Positions 11,196 to 20,308 of a stretch of DNA of 52,642 nucleotides are shown one piece after another; the stretch's first letter is position 1, and every line of letters begins with the position of its first letter. The DNA is from Bacteroidaceae bacterium (GTDB lineage Bacteria > Bacteroidota > Bacteroidia > Bacteroidales > Bacteroidaceae): NCBI GenBank assembly GCA_017517925.1, contig JAFWXS010000118.1, positions 1 through 52,642 on the forward strand, in the 5' to 3' direction. Under the pieces are notes generated by a model. It had not been told where the DNA came from and did not search any database. It was given only the letters and a program-made list of their open reading frames with translations. Position numbers and translations under genes: made by a program.

Positions 11196-14100
11196 TCAAA
11201 ACTGTCTCCTATAGGCATATCCCACGCCTGTCTCTCGTATCTCGCCTTCGAGGATGCTCTCGTAGTTCTTGTCGTAGAAGAAGCGCAGGTACTGGTTGCC
11301 CACGGGGTTGATGCGCCATTCTATGCTGATATTGTCGATGACGGCATCGTTCTCGATGCGCTCGCCCGTGGTAGTGACGCTCCCGCCTATGATGATGCGT
11401 ATGCGGTCGTTCCAGAATCGCTTGGCGAGGCTGAAGGAGTAGTCGGTGCGGGTGCTGATGCCGCTCACGCCGTCGGGCAGTGGCTCTATGCCTACGCTCA
11501 CATCGACGGTGCGGAAGGCATCGCGGGATATATTATCGAGTTGTGACTGCAGGATGCTCATGAGGGCCGTATTCATGAGTTTGCCCGTGCCGCCTTCGCC
11601 ACGGTATAGCCCTGTGGTGAGCAGGGCTACGGCGAGCTTGCTGCGCTCCTCGGGCGAGAGGGCGGCCAGGGTGTTCTGCATCGAGGCGTTCTCGGGTGCT
11701 GAGAGAGTGAACTGCAGTCCCAGTTTCTCCACGGTTTCGGTGAGCGAGAGTCCGGTGATGAACAGTACGGACTGAGGGCTGCCGTCAAGGGTCACTGAGG
11801 CTCGGATGCGCTCTTCGGCGGTAATGTTGAGTTGTGGGTTCTGAGGACTACCCGACCAGGTGACGGTGCTGCCCGAACGGATGGTCATGTGGTTGGCGTG
11901 CAGCAGGGGGACATTCATGCTCAGCTCACCGCCTTCGATGGTGTATCGTCCCGACAGGCGCAGTCCGCCGGCCGGGATATACTGCAGGTTCAGCGTGCCT
12001 CCTCCTTGCAGCGCGACGGTGTTCTGCTGGCCCCGTCCGAGCGACACCTTTAATTGTACGGTGGGGTCGATGGCAAGGTTGAGGTTCATGGAGAGTCCGT
12101 TGGTGGAGAGACGTCTTTGGGGTCGGGAGGCTACGGTGGAGTCGGTATCGAAGTTGACGAAGGTGACCACGTTGTCCAATTGGTTGTTCGCCGTGAGTAT
12201 GGCATCCCTATATATATAATGTATGGAGGAGCCGGGACGCAACTGCAGATTACCGCGTATGGCAAGGGCGTTGAAGGGACCGCTCAGTGTGACGCTACCG
12301 CTCACCAAGGCTTTCCCGTAGAGCAGGGTTTCGCGTGTGGAACCGCTGCGTAGGATGTCGGTGTCGCGTGTGTTGAGGCGTAGTTGTAGGGAGGGCGTAC
12401 CCAATAGTGCTATGCGTCCGTCGAGCAGCAGAGGCTGCTTGCCTATGGTGTAGAGGGGAAGTGCGGTGAGGGTAAGGCCTCCTCGCTCTATGGGGACAGA
12501 CAGCGTATCGACGGTGTGCAGTTGCAGGCTGTAGGCGGGAAGGGAGTACTGCACGGCAGTGAGGCGTAGCAACCCCGACAGGCTGTCGGGGGCAAAGTTG
12601 CCGCCCCAAGCCAATGTGGCGTTTGCCTTGCCTTGGAGTTGCATCTGTGGAGTAGTCCATAGCAACTCGCCGGTGTGTAGGTTGGCATGGAGCGTGCCGC
12701 CGGTGTAGTGTGCCGTGAGGCCGATGCTGTCGGCCTCGACGCCTTGGACGCTGATGTCGTTTATCGTGATACGGCCGGTGAGGTTTCCTTGCAGTTCGTC
12801 TATCGTGGCACGAAGGGTGCTGATGGTGATACCTTGCAGGGCGAGGTAGTTGCTCACGGGATTGTCGGTTCCTGCCACGAGGGTGGCCTGTAGGCCTAAG
12901 AGATACTCGCGAAGTGTGTGCGGTGATAGGTCTTCAGATGGCTCCCATTGCCACGGCAGTCCTTCTGTGTGGGCACTGGCATTCAGTGTCAGGTCGCCCG
13001 AACGGATGCCGAGCAGGGCGGTGTCGGGGGTGAGTGTACTGCTCAGTGAAATCGACTTGGGGCGTATGGTCTGAGTGGCTGTACTCAGCACGATGTCGCT
13101 GAAGTGGCTTCGTAGGTTATACGTGGTGGCTGAGTCGATGCGCAGGGTGGTGTAGTTCTGGAAGGCAGGGCGTATGTCGGTGTCGGCGAGCTGTAGCGCC
13201 CTCATGTTCAGGTTGTCGAGCTGTGTGTGAAGACGGGCATCAATGCTCTCAGAGGTGTACTTCAGGGTTGTTGTCAGGCTCCACTGCATCAGCGAGTCAC
13301 GGTATGAGGCTGTAGCGCGCAGTTTTCTGTCGGCAAGGGCTATTTGTGCTGTTGCATTGGAGAAGGTGTGCTCTGCCCATTGCAGGGAGTGTAGCTGTAG
13401 CGAACCGTATATAGAGGCGTTGTTTTCCGTGTAGTCAAAGCTGTTTCCTGCCAGGTAGGCGTGTATGCTTGCCTTTCCCAAACTCCCCTCGGGGAGTATC
13501 TGGCGCAGGTCGAGCGAGTCGGTCTGCGCTTGTAGTGTGTAGGCTCTGCGGGCAAGATGATAGCCGCCTTCAAGACTTGCCGACCCTCTGTTGAGGTCGA
13601 GGGTACACTGTGCATGCAGCGTGTCGGGCGCATAGTATAGGCTGCCCTGATAGGTGATGTCGTGGGGGATAGTGATGCGTGTGCCCGCCGTGCTGTCGGC
13701 AAGCGCGGTGAGGAAGTCGAGATTGTAGGTGTGGGCTTCTATCTCTCCCCACGCCTTGCTTTGCATGGGGTCGGTGATGTCGTGCACCGTGCCGCTCATC
13801 CTGAGGTCGAAGGCTGTGGGGAGCGATACGGTGCACCGTGTCAGTTGCAACCGCTCTATAGGGCCGTCCAGTGCGATGGTTGCGCTGAGGGTTTCGGTGG
13901 GGTAGAGGTGTACAAACTCTATTGGGATGCTGCCCGTCAGCTCTGCCAGAAGGAGCGCGTCGGCATAGCCGATGGCGATGTCGGCATCGCCGTCGATGGC
14001 CATCTCGCCAGTGCCGTAGTTTAGGGTGCGCAGCTGGCCGTCGAGGCTTGAGTGCTCGGTGCGGAAGACGAAGCGGGGCAGAGAAAGCACCCCCTCTTGC

Positions 14101-14942
14101 CATGCAAAGCTCAGTGCTCCCTCGCGTAGCGAGAGGCCGTGAGGCTCCTCGAATGATAGTGCAGTGAGCTGCCCGCCGATGCGCTTGGGAGCGTAGGATA
14201 GCGAGTCGGCCTGTGCGGTCAGGGCGGTAAGCGTCCAAGGAGCTTTGTCTTTTTGTGTAAGCGCGAGTGTTCCACCTTGCAGTTTGATACGCTTGAGCGA
14301 TAGTTGCGTCGTGGTATCCGCAACAACGCCTCGCAAGGTGATGTCTTCAGCGGTAGTGCTTAGTCTCAACTGTTCGCTGGTATAGCCGGCCGCAATGCTC
14401 CGCAGCTGTGTGCGCGAGACTGTTACGGTAAAGGGGAGCCGAAAGGTTGTGGAGCCTTTAGGCGTGGGGAGGCTGCTCCTATGCACCGTGATGTCCCCTC
14501 CGGTAAGGGATATGTTGTGGATGTGCAGCTTGCGCTCGTCCCATCGGTAGGCGATGCCTTCGGCTCGGAGCCGCTGTGCCGAGACGGCAACAGCTCCCGT
14601 CGTATCGCTCTGGAAATCTATCCCATGTGCACTCACATAGTCGGTCCTTATCGTGCGCTGCAAGAGGGAGCGGAGGCGTATATGGGTAGCAAACTCCTCC
14701 ATGCTGAGCAGTTTGCCTACCTGTACGTTCCGCACCTCAATCCGCAGGGGAAACAGCAGGTGTATCTCCCCGATGCGTATTTCCGTCCCCGTCCGCTCGG
14801 TGAGCCATGCTGTGCTCCATCGCCTGGCGGCCTCTTGTATGGGCGGGAGGTACAGCATGAATAGCACTGCTGTAGGTAACAGCAGTGCCGCCAGAAGGAG
14901 CATGGCTCCCCATCGTATCAGCTTTCTTATCTTCGCTCTCAT
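11196..14942 (-). CDS. tamB: Translocation and assembly module protein TamB (DUF490/AsmA-like)
   Basis: TamB-like proteins span the periplasm from the inner membrane to a TamA/BamA partner and are thought to form a hydrophobic groove for lipid transfer. I start at the ATG at 14942 (1248 residues) because the frame extends further only by a TTG at 14996. One N-terminal membrane helix is seen (about residues 10-35), followed by more than 1000 residues of alternating beta-strand sequence. The conserved C-terminal DUF490 domain ends in GVGYAYRRQF. It is transcribed toward the barrel partner, and divergent from recR. Confidence 0.9.
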   Translation of the reverse strand: MRAKIRKLIRWGAMLLLAALLLPTAVLFMLYLPPIQEAARRWSTAWLTERTGTEIRIGEIHLLFPLRIEVRNVQVGKLLSMEEFATHIRLRSLLQRTIRTDYVSAHGIDFQSDTTGAVAVSAQRLRAEGIAYRWDERKLHIHNISLTGGDITVHRSSLPTPKGSTTFRLPFTVTVSRTQLRSIAAGYTSEQLRLSTTAEDITLRGVVADTTTQLSLKRIKLQGGTLALTQKDKAPWTLTALTAQADSLSYAPKRIGGQLTALSFEEPHGLSLREGALSFAWQEGVLSLPRFVFRTEHSSLDGQLRTLNYGTGEMAIDGDADIAIGYADALLLAELTGSIPIEFVHLYPTETLSATIALDGPIERLQLTRCTVSLPTAFDLRMSGTVHDITDPMQSKAWGEIEAHTYNLDFLTALADSTAGTRITIPHDITYQGSLYYAPDTLHAQCTLDLNRGSASLEGGYHLARRAYTLQAQTDSLDLRQILPEGSLGKASIHAYLAGNSFDYTENNASIYGSLQLHSLQWAEHTFSNATAQIALADRKLRATASYRDSLMQWSLTTTLKYTSESIDARLHTQLDNLNMRALQLADTDIRPAFQNYTTLRIDSATTYNLRSHFSDIVLSTATQTIRPKSISLSSTLTPDTALLGIRSGDLTLNASAHTEGLPWQWEPSEDLSPHTLREYLLGLQATLVAGTDNPVSNYLALQGITISTLRATIDELQGNLTGRITINDISVQGVEADSIGLTAHYTGGTLHANLHTGELLWTTPQMQLQGKANATLAWGGNFAPDSLSGLLRLTAVQYSLPAYSLQLHTVDTLSVPIERGGLTLTALPLYTIGKQPLLLDGRIALLGTPSLQLRLNTRDTDILRSGSTRETLLYGKALVSGSVTLSGPFNALAIRGNLQLRPGSSIHYIYRDAILTANNQLDNVVTFVNFDTDSTVASRPQRRLSTNGLSMNLNLAIDPTVQLKVSLGRGQQNTVALQGGGTLNLQYIPAGGLRLSGRYTIEGGELSMNVPLLHANHMTIRSGSTVTWSGSPQNPQLNITAEERIRASVTLDGSPQSVLFITGLSLTETVEKLGLQFTLSAPENASMQNTLAALSPEERSKLAVALLTTGLYRGEGGTGKLMNTALMSILQSQLDNISRDAFRTVDVSVGIEPLPDGVSGISTRTDYSFSLAKRFWNDRIRIIIGGSVTTTGERIENDAVIDNISIEWRINPVGNQYLRFFYDKNYESILEGEIRETGVGYAYRRQF

Positions 14943-15084
14943 ATCTTGGACAATGAGAACGCGCTGCAGATTACGATTGTTCTGAAAATAAATCAAGAGG
15001 AAGAAAGAATGTGGTGGACAACTTATTTTGGTCTTGCTGCCGCAAGTTGATGAGCTTTGTTTTCGCAGTGTCGTTTTTTTGCAC

Positions 15085-15092
15085 TATCTTTG
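15085..15092 (+). promoter_or_regulatory. -7 box upstream of recR
   Basis: TATCTTTG lies 14 bases before the recR ATG. No well-spaced TTTG -33 element was found (the nearest, at 15056-15059, gives a 25-base spacer), so only the -7 box is proposed. Confidence 0.5.
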
Positions 15093-15106
15093 CCAAGATA
15101 TAGGAT

Positions 15107-15727
15107 ATGGAACATCAGTACTCATCTGCATTGCTCGAGCGGGCCGTAGGCGAGTTTGCCAAACTGCCGGGGATAGGGCGCAAGACGGCGCTCCGTCTCG
15201 TGCTGCACATGTTGCGCCGTCCGGTGGGTGAGGCCGAAGCGTTTGCCGAGGCCGTGAGCACGCTGTGCCGCGAGGTGAAGTACTGCAAGGTGTGCCATAA
15301 TATCTCGGACAGCGATGTGTGTGAGATTTGCGCCCAGCCCTCGCGCGACCATAGCTTGGTATGCGTAGTGGAGACGGTGCGCGATGTGATTGCCGTGGAG
15401 AACACCTCGCTCTACCGTGGCCTGTACCATGTGTTGGGCGGGGTCATCTCGCCGATGGATGGGGTGGGACCTGCCGACCTGGAGATTGACAGCCTCGTAG
15501 AGCGCGTCAAGAGCGGTGAGGTGACGGAGGTCATCTTTGCCCTCAGCCCCACGATGGAGGGCGATACGACCAACTTCTATATCTTCCGCAAGCTCGAGGC
15601 TTTGGGCGTAAAGATGTCGGTGCTCTCGCGCGGCATCTCGGTGGGCGACGAACTGGAGTATGCCGATGAGGCCACGCTGGGCCGCTCGATAGTAAACCGC
15701 ATGCCGTTTACAGGTAAGACGTTCTAA
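15107..15727 (+). CDS. recR: Recombination mediator protein RecR
   Basis: RecR acts with RecF/RecO to load RecA on gapped DNA. The 206-residue protein has the N-terminal helix-hairpin-helix ([12 protein letters not shown]), a four-cysteine zinc site ([16 protein letters not shown]) and a C-terminal Toprim domain with VVE and the [10 protein letters not shown] stretch. Length is normal. A second member of the same pathway, recF, lies at the other end of the window. The stop is followed by the repeat GTGGAAAGAT ... GTGGAAAGAT. Confidence 0.97.
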   Translation: MEHQYSSALLERAVGEFAKLPGIGRKTALRLVLHMLRRPVGEAEAFAEAVSTLCREVKYCKVCHNISDSDVCEICAQPSRDHSLVCVVETVRDVIAVENTSLYRGLYHVLGGVISPMDGVGPADLEIDSLVERVKSGEVTEVIFALSPTMEGDTTNFYIFRKLEALGVKMSVLSRGISVGDELEYADEATLGRSIVNRMPFTGKTF

Positions 15728-15789
15728 GTGGAAAGATAAGAGTGGAAAGATGGAAGTTTATGCAAGTTAGTAAAATAAAAGACAAAGAT

Positions 15790-16242
15790 ATGACAGACTA
15801 TAAGAAGATAAGCCGTACTATCAGCCTGATGTATGCAGCAATGATGTTCTTTTTGGTGACATTCGTTATCCTTTGCGAGTCGGGTGTAGCACAGTTGGAG
15901 GGGATGGCATTAGCTACCTATGATGAGGCGCAGATATATTACATCCAGGTGTTTATGTTCTTCTACACCGGAGTTTGCGTGTTGTCCGCGCTCAAAGGAT
16001 TCAACTGGCTGCTGAAGAATAAAGTGCATACGGCTGAGAAAGCCGAGAGGCCCCAGTTGTATAAAAAGTATCATTTCATACGGATTGGTCTGTTGTCGGC
16101 TGTTATGCTCATGGGTGTTCTCTTCTATTATACGATGCTCGAGAACTGGGGCCTGTATTATGCGCTGATTGCACTTGTGGCGTCGTTCTTCTGCCTGCCT
16201 TCGCCTGAGGGTGTGGAGATAGAAATGAAGATGGAGGACTAA
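15790..16242 (+). CDS. Small polytopic membrane protein of unknown function
   Basis: I do not recognise a named family. Starting at ATG 15790 (MTDYKK) gives 150 residues; an upstream GTG at 15742 would add a sequence encoded by repeat-like DNA and is unlikely. Four hydrophobic helices are visible, near residues 12-30, 48-68, 88-110 and 115-132, with a charged stretch between the second and third (KVHTAEKAERPQ) and an acidic tail (EIEMKMED). It lies 62 bases after recR and 37 before the glycosyltransferase on the same strand. Nothing in the sequence points to transport or enzymatic residues. Confidence 0.75.
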   Translation: MTDYKKISRTISLMYAAMMFFLVTFVILCESGVAQLEGMALATYDEAQIYYIQVFMFFYTGVCVLSALKGFNWLLKNKVHTAEKAERPQLYKKYHFIRIGLLSAVMLMGVLFYYTMLENWGLYYALIALVASFFCLPSPEGVEIEMKMED

Positions 16243-16279
16243 ACAGATTTAGAAGAACCAACGTTCAAAATTATTCGCC

Positions 16280-17467
16280 GTGCTGTCCGTCATCATCGTC
16301 AACTACAACGTCAAGCATTACTTGGAGCAATGCCTCAAGTCGGTGCGCCGTGCTTCCGAGGGATTGCAGGTCGAGGTGTTTGTTGTCGATAACCTTTCTA
16401 CTGACGGCTCTGTCGCCTATCTCCGTGAACGCTACCCTGAGGTGACGTTCGTTGAGAACAAAGAGAATGTGGGCTTTGCCCGTGCCAACAACCAGGCCAT
16501 ACGCTTGTCGAAGGGAAAATATGTCCTGCTGCTCAACCCCGATACGATAGTGGGTGAGGGTACCTTCGCGGACTTTATCGCCTTCATGGAAGCCCATCCC
16601 GAGGCAGGCGGTGCAGGTGCTTATATGCTCCGCACCGACGGGACCTTTGCTCCAGAGAGCCGTCGTGGGTTGCCTACCCCTTTCGTGGCTTTCTGTAAGA
16701 TGTCGGGACTCGCGGCGTTGTTTCCCAAATCGCGCCTGTTCGGACGCTACTACATGTGCTATCTCAATGAGGATGAGGTGAACGAGATTGAAGTCATTTC
16801 GGGCGCTTTCATGTGGCTCAGACGCGAGGCGCTGGATAGAACTGGCCTGCTCGATGAGGCCTTCTTCATGTATGGTGAAGATATAGACCTTTCGTATCGT
16901 ATAATGAAAGGAGGGTACAAGAACTACTTCCTCCCTTCCCGGATACTCCACTACAAGGGCGAGAGCACGGAGAAGAATTCGTATCGCTATGTCTACACCT
17001 TTTATCAGGCAATGCGCCTCTTCTTTCGCAAGCATTATGCGCACTACTCCTTCCTTGTGAGCTTGCCTGTCAACTTGGCTATTTGGACGCGCTCCTTCAT
17101 GGCCTATGCCGGCAATCAACTGCGTCATCGCGCCAAGCCGATGGTAGCGCAGCCATCGCTCCATATGCTCGTCATCGGGGATGCACAAACCCATGGCGAG
17201 GTGCGCTCAATCATTGGAAAATATCAGCTCAAGGGCAATCACCTCTTCATTGAAGGCAATGGAGAAAGCCTTCCCCAGGGACATCTGACCGGAGGCATTG
17301 ATTGTGGTAAATATAACACCGTGGTGTATGATAACCGACTTTACTTGTATGAGCATATGCTTCGTCTGCTCGAACAGACACCGGGCAACACTTTGCGCAT
17401 AGCAACCTACTCAAGAGATGAGAAGGTGCTGATAACCGAGAATGAGGTATATGCTCTTGACTCATAA
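16280..17467 (+). CDS. Family 2 glycosyltransferase
   Basis: The protein transfers a sugar from an activated donor to an unidentified acceptor, probably in envelope polysaccharide synthesis. It starts at GTG 16280 (395 residues). The GT-A fold begins at once (SVIIVNYN), with VVDNLSTDGS at 35-44, the NVGFARANNQA motif around 63-73 and NPD at 86-88 where other families have DXD. A catalytic-base region EDIDLSYR follows near residue 200. Residues about 295-395 form an additional small C-terminal domain after the membrane-proximal part, with a LVIGDAQTHGEV start. Close relatives are common in Bacteroidales; the exact sugar cannot be told. Confidence 0.85.
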   Translation: MLSVIIVNYNVKHYLEQCLKSVRRASEGLQVEVFVVDNLSTDGSVAYLRERYPEVTFVENKENVGFARANNQAIRLSKGKYVLLLNPDTIVGEGTFADFIAFMEAHPEAGGAGAYMLRTDGTFAPESRRGLPTPFVAFCKMSGLAALFPKSRLFGRYYMCYLNEDEVNEIEVISGAFMWLRREALDRTGLLDEAFFMYGEDIDLSYRIMKGGYKNYFLPSRILHYKGESTEKNSYRYVYTFYQAMRLFFRKHYAHYSFLVSLPVNLAIWTRSFMAYAGNQLRHRAKPMVAQPSLHMLVIGDAQTHGEVRSIIGKYQLKGNHLFIEGNGESLPQGHLTGGIDCGKYNTVVYDNRLYLYEHMLRLLEQTPGNTLRIATYSRDEKVLITENEVYALDS

Positions 17468-17488
17468 CCCTTAACCTATACTCTGCGT

Positions 17489-18013
17489 ATGTACTTGCAA
17501 TCAGAAACTTTGCTCTTGCGGGCTCCCGAACCGAGTGATCTCGATTACCTCTTTCATGTAGAGAATGACACTCGCTTGTGGATGGTGTCGGTGTGCAAAG
17601 TGCCCTATTCGCGCTATTTGTTGCAGCAGTACATTGAGACCAATACGCATGACCTGTATGCCGATAAGCAGGCGCGATTGATGATAGAGCATCGCACTGC
17701 AGGGCAACCGGTAGGTGTCGTTGACCTTTTTGACTTCAGCCCGGCAGATCGCCGTGCCGAGGTGGGCATTGTCATCGATCGTCTCAATCGCGGCAAGGGG
17801 TATGGGCGCGAGGCACTGGCCCTACTGTGCGACTATGCCGAACATTTGCTCGACCTCCATCAGCTCTATGCATACGTGCTCGAAGATAATGCTCCTGCAC
17901 AGCGCCTCTTCGTTTCGTGTGGTTTCAAACGGGTGGCAGTACTCCACGATTGGGTGTGTTTAGACAGGGAATACAGAGCCGTAGGCCTTTATCAACGTAT
18001 ATTTGAAAAATAA
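17489..18013 (+). CDS. GNAT-family N-acetyltransferase (RimJ/SpeG-like)
   Basis: A 174-residue acetyl-CoA dependent acetyltransferase. The N-terminal LLLRAPEPSDLDYLF is typical of the RimJ/RimL/SpeG branch. The acetyl-CoA pyrophosphate loop RGKGYG is at residues 101-106, followed by the helix REALALLCDYAEHLL and the beta-5/alpha-4 stretch VLEDNAPAQRLFVSCGFK. The acceptor could be a polyamine or a protein N-terminus; the sequence alone does not decide. It lies 21 bases after the glycosyltransferase and just ahead of the tRNA promoter. Confidence 0.85.
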   Translation: MYLQSETLLLRAPEPSDLDYLFHVENDTRLWMVSVCKVPYSRYLLQQYIETNTHDLYADKQARLMIEHRTAGQPVGVVDLFDFSPADRRAEVGIVIDRLNRGKGYGREALALLCDYAEHLLDLHQLYAYVLEDNAPAQRLFVSCGFKRVAVLHDWVCLDREYRAVGLYQRIFEK

Positions 18014-18036
18014 TTTCGAAAAAAACGGGCAAACGT

Positions 18037-18067
18037 TTTGTAATTACGGAAAAAGTTTCTACCTTTG
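18037..18067 (+). promoter_or_regulatory. Promoter of the tRNA-Asp pair
   Basis: TTTG (18037-18040) and TACCTTTG (18060-18067) with a 19-base spacer, an exact fit to the Bacteroidota consensus, 43 bases ahead of the first tRNA. Confidence 0.85.
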
Positions 18068-18110
18068 CACCCGCAATCAAGAGAGATTGCCCGAGAGTTT
18101 GACATTTTCT

Positions 18111-18184
18111 GGTGCGTTAGTTCAGTTGGTTAGAATACATGCCTGTCACGCATGGGGTCACGGGTTCGAGTCCCGTACGCACCG
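18111..18184 (+). tRNA. tRNA-Asp (GTC)
   Basis: A 74-base cloverleaf: acceptor stem GGTGCGT/ACGCACC, D-loop GTTCAGTTGGTTAGAAT, anticodon stem CATGC/GCATG with loop CTGTCAC (anticodon GTC), T-arm ACGGG TTCGAGT CCCGT and discriminator G. The next three bases are CCA (18185-18187), so the tail is encoded here. Confidence 0.96.
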
Positions 18185-18220
18185 CCAGAAATAAACAACT
18201 CCCGAAATTCAATACTTATT

Positions 18221-18294
18221 GGTGCGTTAGTTCAGTTGGTTAGAATATCTGCCTGTCACGCAGGGGGTCACGGGTTCGAGTCCCGTACGCACCG
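18221..18294 (+). tRNA. tRNA-Asp (GTC), second copy
   Basis: The same as the first copy except in the anticodon stem (TCTGC/GCAGG, with a T-G pair at the top). CCA is not encoded. The two copies are 36 bases apart and share one promoter and terminator. Confidence 0.96.
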
Positions 18295-18295
18295 C

Positions 18296-18327
18296 AAAGC
18301 CACTCAGTACTGAGTGGCTTTGTTTTT
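18296..18327 (+). terminator. Terminator of the tRNA operon
   Basis: A perfect 26-base palindrome (18296-18321, arms AAAGCCACTCAGT/ACTGAGTGGCTTT) followed by GTTTTTG. Confidence 0.85.
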
Positions 18328-18372
18328 GTGTCTTCTTTCTTTCTCTCTCCTTTAAGGAAGAGGACGATAGGT

Positions 18373-18413
18373 AAAAGAAAAGGATGCTTCCAGTGGAGGC
18401 ATCCTTTTCTTTT
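18373..18413 (-). terminator. Terminator of the outer-membrane protein gene
   Basis: Inverted repeat with 20-base arms and one mismatch (AAAAGAAAAGGATGCTTCCA pairs with TGGAGGCATCCTTTTCTTTT), lying 15 bases behind the stop of the minus-strand gene at 18428. The arms supply the T-rich end in both directions. Confidence 0.75.
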
Positions 18414-18427
18414 GGATTATACAATTA

Positions 18428-18952
18428 TTAGAATGTGTAGTATATGCCAACCTTAGCAATAGAGGCGTCAGCGTTAAGAACAAAATTGTTTACGCTGTTG
18501 GCATTGCTCCAACCGAGTGAGCCAAGGTGAGAAAACAGACTGATGTTCTCTGTTACGCTGAGAGCGATACCGGGCTTAGCAAAGATACCGAATGTGGCGT
18601 CAGAGTTTTTTGCGCCAGAAATTGCGATAACTCCGTCAACGAAGCAAGAGAAGATGCCGCTGTTGAAGAAGGTATAACGTGCGTATGGGGTGAAGTTCCA
18701 GTTGTTGCTGCTGCTCTTAGTCTCAACTCCAGCAATTTCGCTCTTAGTGCTTGTGGTGCCAAAACCGAATGCAGCACCGAAACTGAGGTTTTCGTTCAAT
18801 ACATAGCCCACTTCAGGGTAGATGCCAAATCCTGTTCTGCTGCTGTTGTCCTTGCCTGAGAAGTCCAACCCTAATGAACCACCTACATAAATCTGTGCGC
18901 TACCTACCATAGCTACCATTGCAAATGCAATTGCCAATAATGACTTTTTCAT
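18428..18952 (-). CDS. Small outer-membrane beta-barrel protein
   Basis: A 174-residue protein with a clear Sec signal peptide (MKKSLLAIAFAMVAMVGSAQ, cleavage after about residue 19). About eight amphipathic strands of the OmpX/OmpA-barrel type follow, starting with IYVGGSLGLDF and ending with the aromatic strand KVGIYYTF. Strand turns are rich in Asn, Ser and Gly. It belongs to the broad 'outer membrane protein beta-barrel' class common in Bacteroidota; a function cannot be assigned. It is a single-gene unit with its own terminator. Confidence 0.85.
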   Translation of the reverse strand: MKKSLLAIAFAMVAMVGSAQIYVGGSLGLDFSGKDNSSRTGFGIYPEVGYVLNENLSFGAAFGFGTTSTKSEIAGVETKSSSNNWNFTPYARYTFFNSGIFSCFVDGVIAISGAKNSDATFGIFAKPGIALSVTENISLFSHLGSLGWSNANSVNNFVLNADASIAKVGIYYTF

Positions 18953-19099
18953 AACTGTTTTTAATTTTAGTTAGACAATAAATGAATAGTTTTGCGCAAA
19001 AGCATTTAATATCGTTGGGTCGTGCAACGATTTGATGAACTTTTTTTGTTGGATGGTTAAAATATCCTAAAAAAGCATTCGTGGGACAGAAAAAACGTC

Positions 19100-19107
19100 T
19101 AAATTTG
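19100..19107 (+). promoter_or_regulatory. -7 box upstream of meaB
   Basis: TAAATTTG, 24 bases ahead of the meaB ATG. No TTTG at the proper -33 distance is visible. Confidence 0.45.
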
Positions 19108-19131
19108 CACATATAACAGAAAGTCTATATC

Positions 19132-20223
19132 ATGAACCATCCTGAGAACGAAGAAATATACAAAGGACTGACGGTGAATGCCGGTATAGAGCAGCCCTCG
19201 ATGGTCAATCCCTATATGAAGCCCAAGAAACGCAAGCGTATCTTCACGGCTGGAGAGTATGTAGAAGGGATTGTCAAAGGAGACATAACCATGCTTTCGC
19301 GTGCAGTGACGCTTGTCGAAAGTCTGCTCCCCGAGCACCACGCCATAGCGCAAGAGGTGATAGAGAAGTGCTTGCCTTATACGGGAAATTCGGTGCGCGT
19401 CGGCATCAGTGGTGTGCCGGGTGCGGGCAAGAGCACTTCGATTGATGCTTTCGGATTGCATGTGTTGGAACAGTATGGAGGTAAGTTGGCCGTATTGGCC
19501 ATTGATCCTTCGAGCGAGAAGACCAAGGGAAGTATCTTGGGCGACAAGACCCGTATGGAAAAACTCTCTGTACATCCCGATGCCTTTATCCGCCCCAGTC
19601 CATCGGCGGGTTCGTTGGGTGGGGTGGCCCGCAAGACACGCGAGACGATTGTGCTCTGCGAGGCGGCAGGATTCGACAAGATATTCGTAGAAACTGTTGG
19701 TGTCGGTCAAAGTGAAACGGCAGTGCACTCTATGGTAGACTTTTTCCTTCTCATTCAGCTTGCAGGTACTGGAGATGAATTGCAGGGCATCAAACGTGGT
19801 ATTATGGAGATGGCCGATGGTATTGTCATCAATAAAGCCGACGGCGACAATGCCGAGCGTGCCGAACTGGCGGCTTCGCATTTCCGTAATGCGCTCCATC
19901 TCTTTCCGGCTCCTGAGAGTGGTTGGTCGCCACAGGTGCTCACCTACTCGGGCTTCTATAATTTGCGTGTGGCGGAAGTTTGGCGAATGGTGTTCGACTA
20001 TATGGATTTTGTGAAGAAGAACGGGTACTTTGAGCACCGTCGTAACGAGCAGGCCAAGTATTGGATGTATGAGAGTATCAATGAGGCATTGCGTGATAAC
20101 TTCTACAATAATCCGACTATTGCTTCATTGCTTGCTTGCAAGGAACGCCAGGTGCTTGAGGGCGAACTGACTTCGTTCGTTGCGGCACGTCAACTGCTCG
20201 AAATATATGGTCTCCAACAATGA
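19132..20223 (+). CDS. meaB: Methylmalonyl-CoA mutase-associated GTPase MeaB
   Basis: MeaB is a G3E-type GTPase that loads and protects adenosylcobalamin in methylmalonyl-CoA mutase, the enzyme of the succinate-propionate route used by gut Bacteroidales. The 363-residue protein has the Walker A loop GVPGAGKST (K100), the DPSS and GDKTRM switch-region motifs, ETVGVGQSE and the NKAD guanine motif near residue 230. The C-terminal dimerisation arm ends in FVAARQLLEIYG. The mutase genes are not in the window, so meaB stands alone here. Confidence 0.95.
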   Translation: MNHPENEEIYKGLTVNAGIEQPSMVNPYMKPKKRKRIFTAGEYVEGIVKGDITMLSRAVTLVESLLPEHHAIAQEVIEKCLPYTGNSVRVGISGVPGAGKSTSIDAFGLHVLEQYGGKLAVLAIDPSSEKTKGSILGDKTRMEKLSVHPDAFIRPSPSAGSLGGVARKTRETIVLCEAAGFDKIFVETVGVGQSETAVHSMVDFFLLIQLAGTGDELQGIKRGIMEMADGIVINKADGDNAERAELAASHFRNALHLFPAPESGWSPQVLTYSGFYNLRVAEVWRMVFDYMDFVKKNGYFEHRRNEQAKYWMYESINEALRDNFYNNPTIASLLACKERQVLEGELTSFVAARQLLEIYGLQQ

Positions 20224-20281
20224 ACAGATTGTGGCTTTTGATTTTTTTGTTGAAAGAGGCGCTTGTTTATATAAAAAACTA

Positions 20282-20289
20282 TAACTTTG
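20282..20289 (+). promoter_or_regulatory. -7 box upstream of the cysteine desulfidase gene
   Basis: TAACTTTG, 19 bases ahead of the ATG at 20309. A TTG at 20263-20265 is slightly too close to be a normal -33 element. Confidence 0.5.
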
Positions 20290-20308
20290 CGGAAACTTCG
20301 TATAGATT

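Noticed and set aside
14943-14996. TTG start adding 18 residues to TamB
   Set aside because: The added part has no ribosome site and precedes the Arg/Lys-then-membrane-helix start that begins naturally at the ATG 14942.
15742-15789. GTG start for the small membrane protein after recR
   Set aside because: The extra codons are read from the GTGGAAAGAT repeat; the ATG at 15790 gives a normal start.
19099-20037. Long minus-strand open frame opposite meaB
   Set aside because: Composition is that of an antisense shadow (His/Arg/Leu-rich) and the plus strand encodes a clear MeaB.
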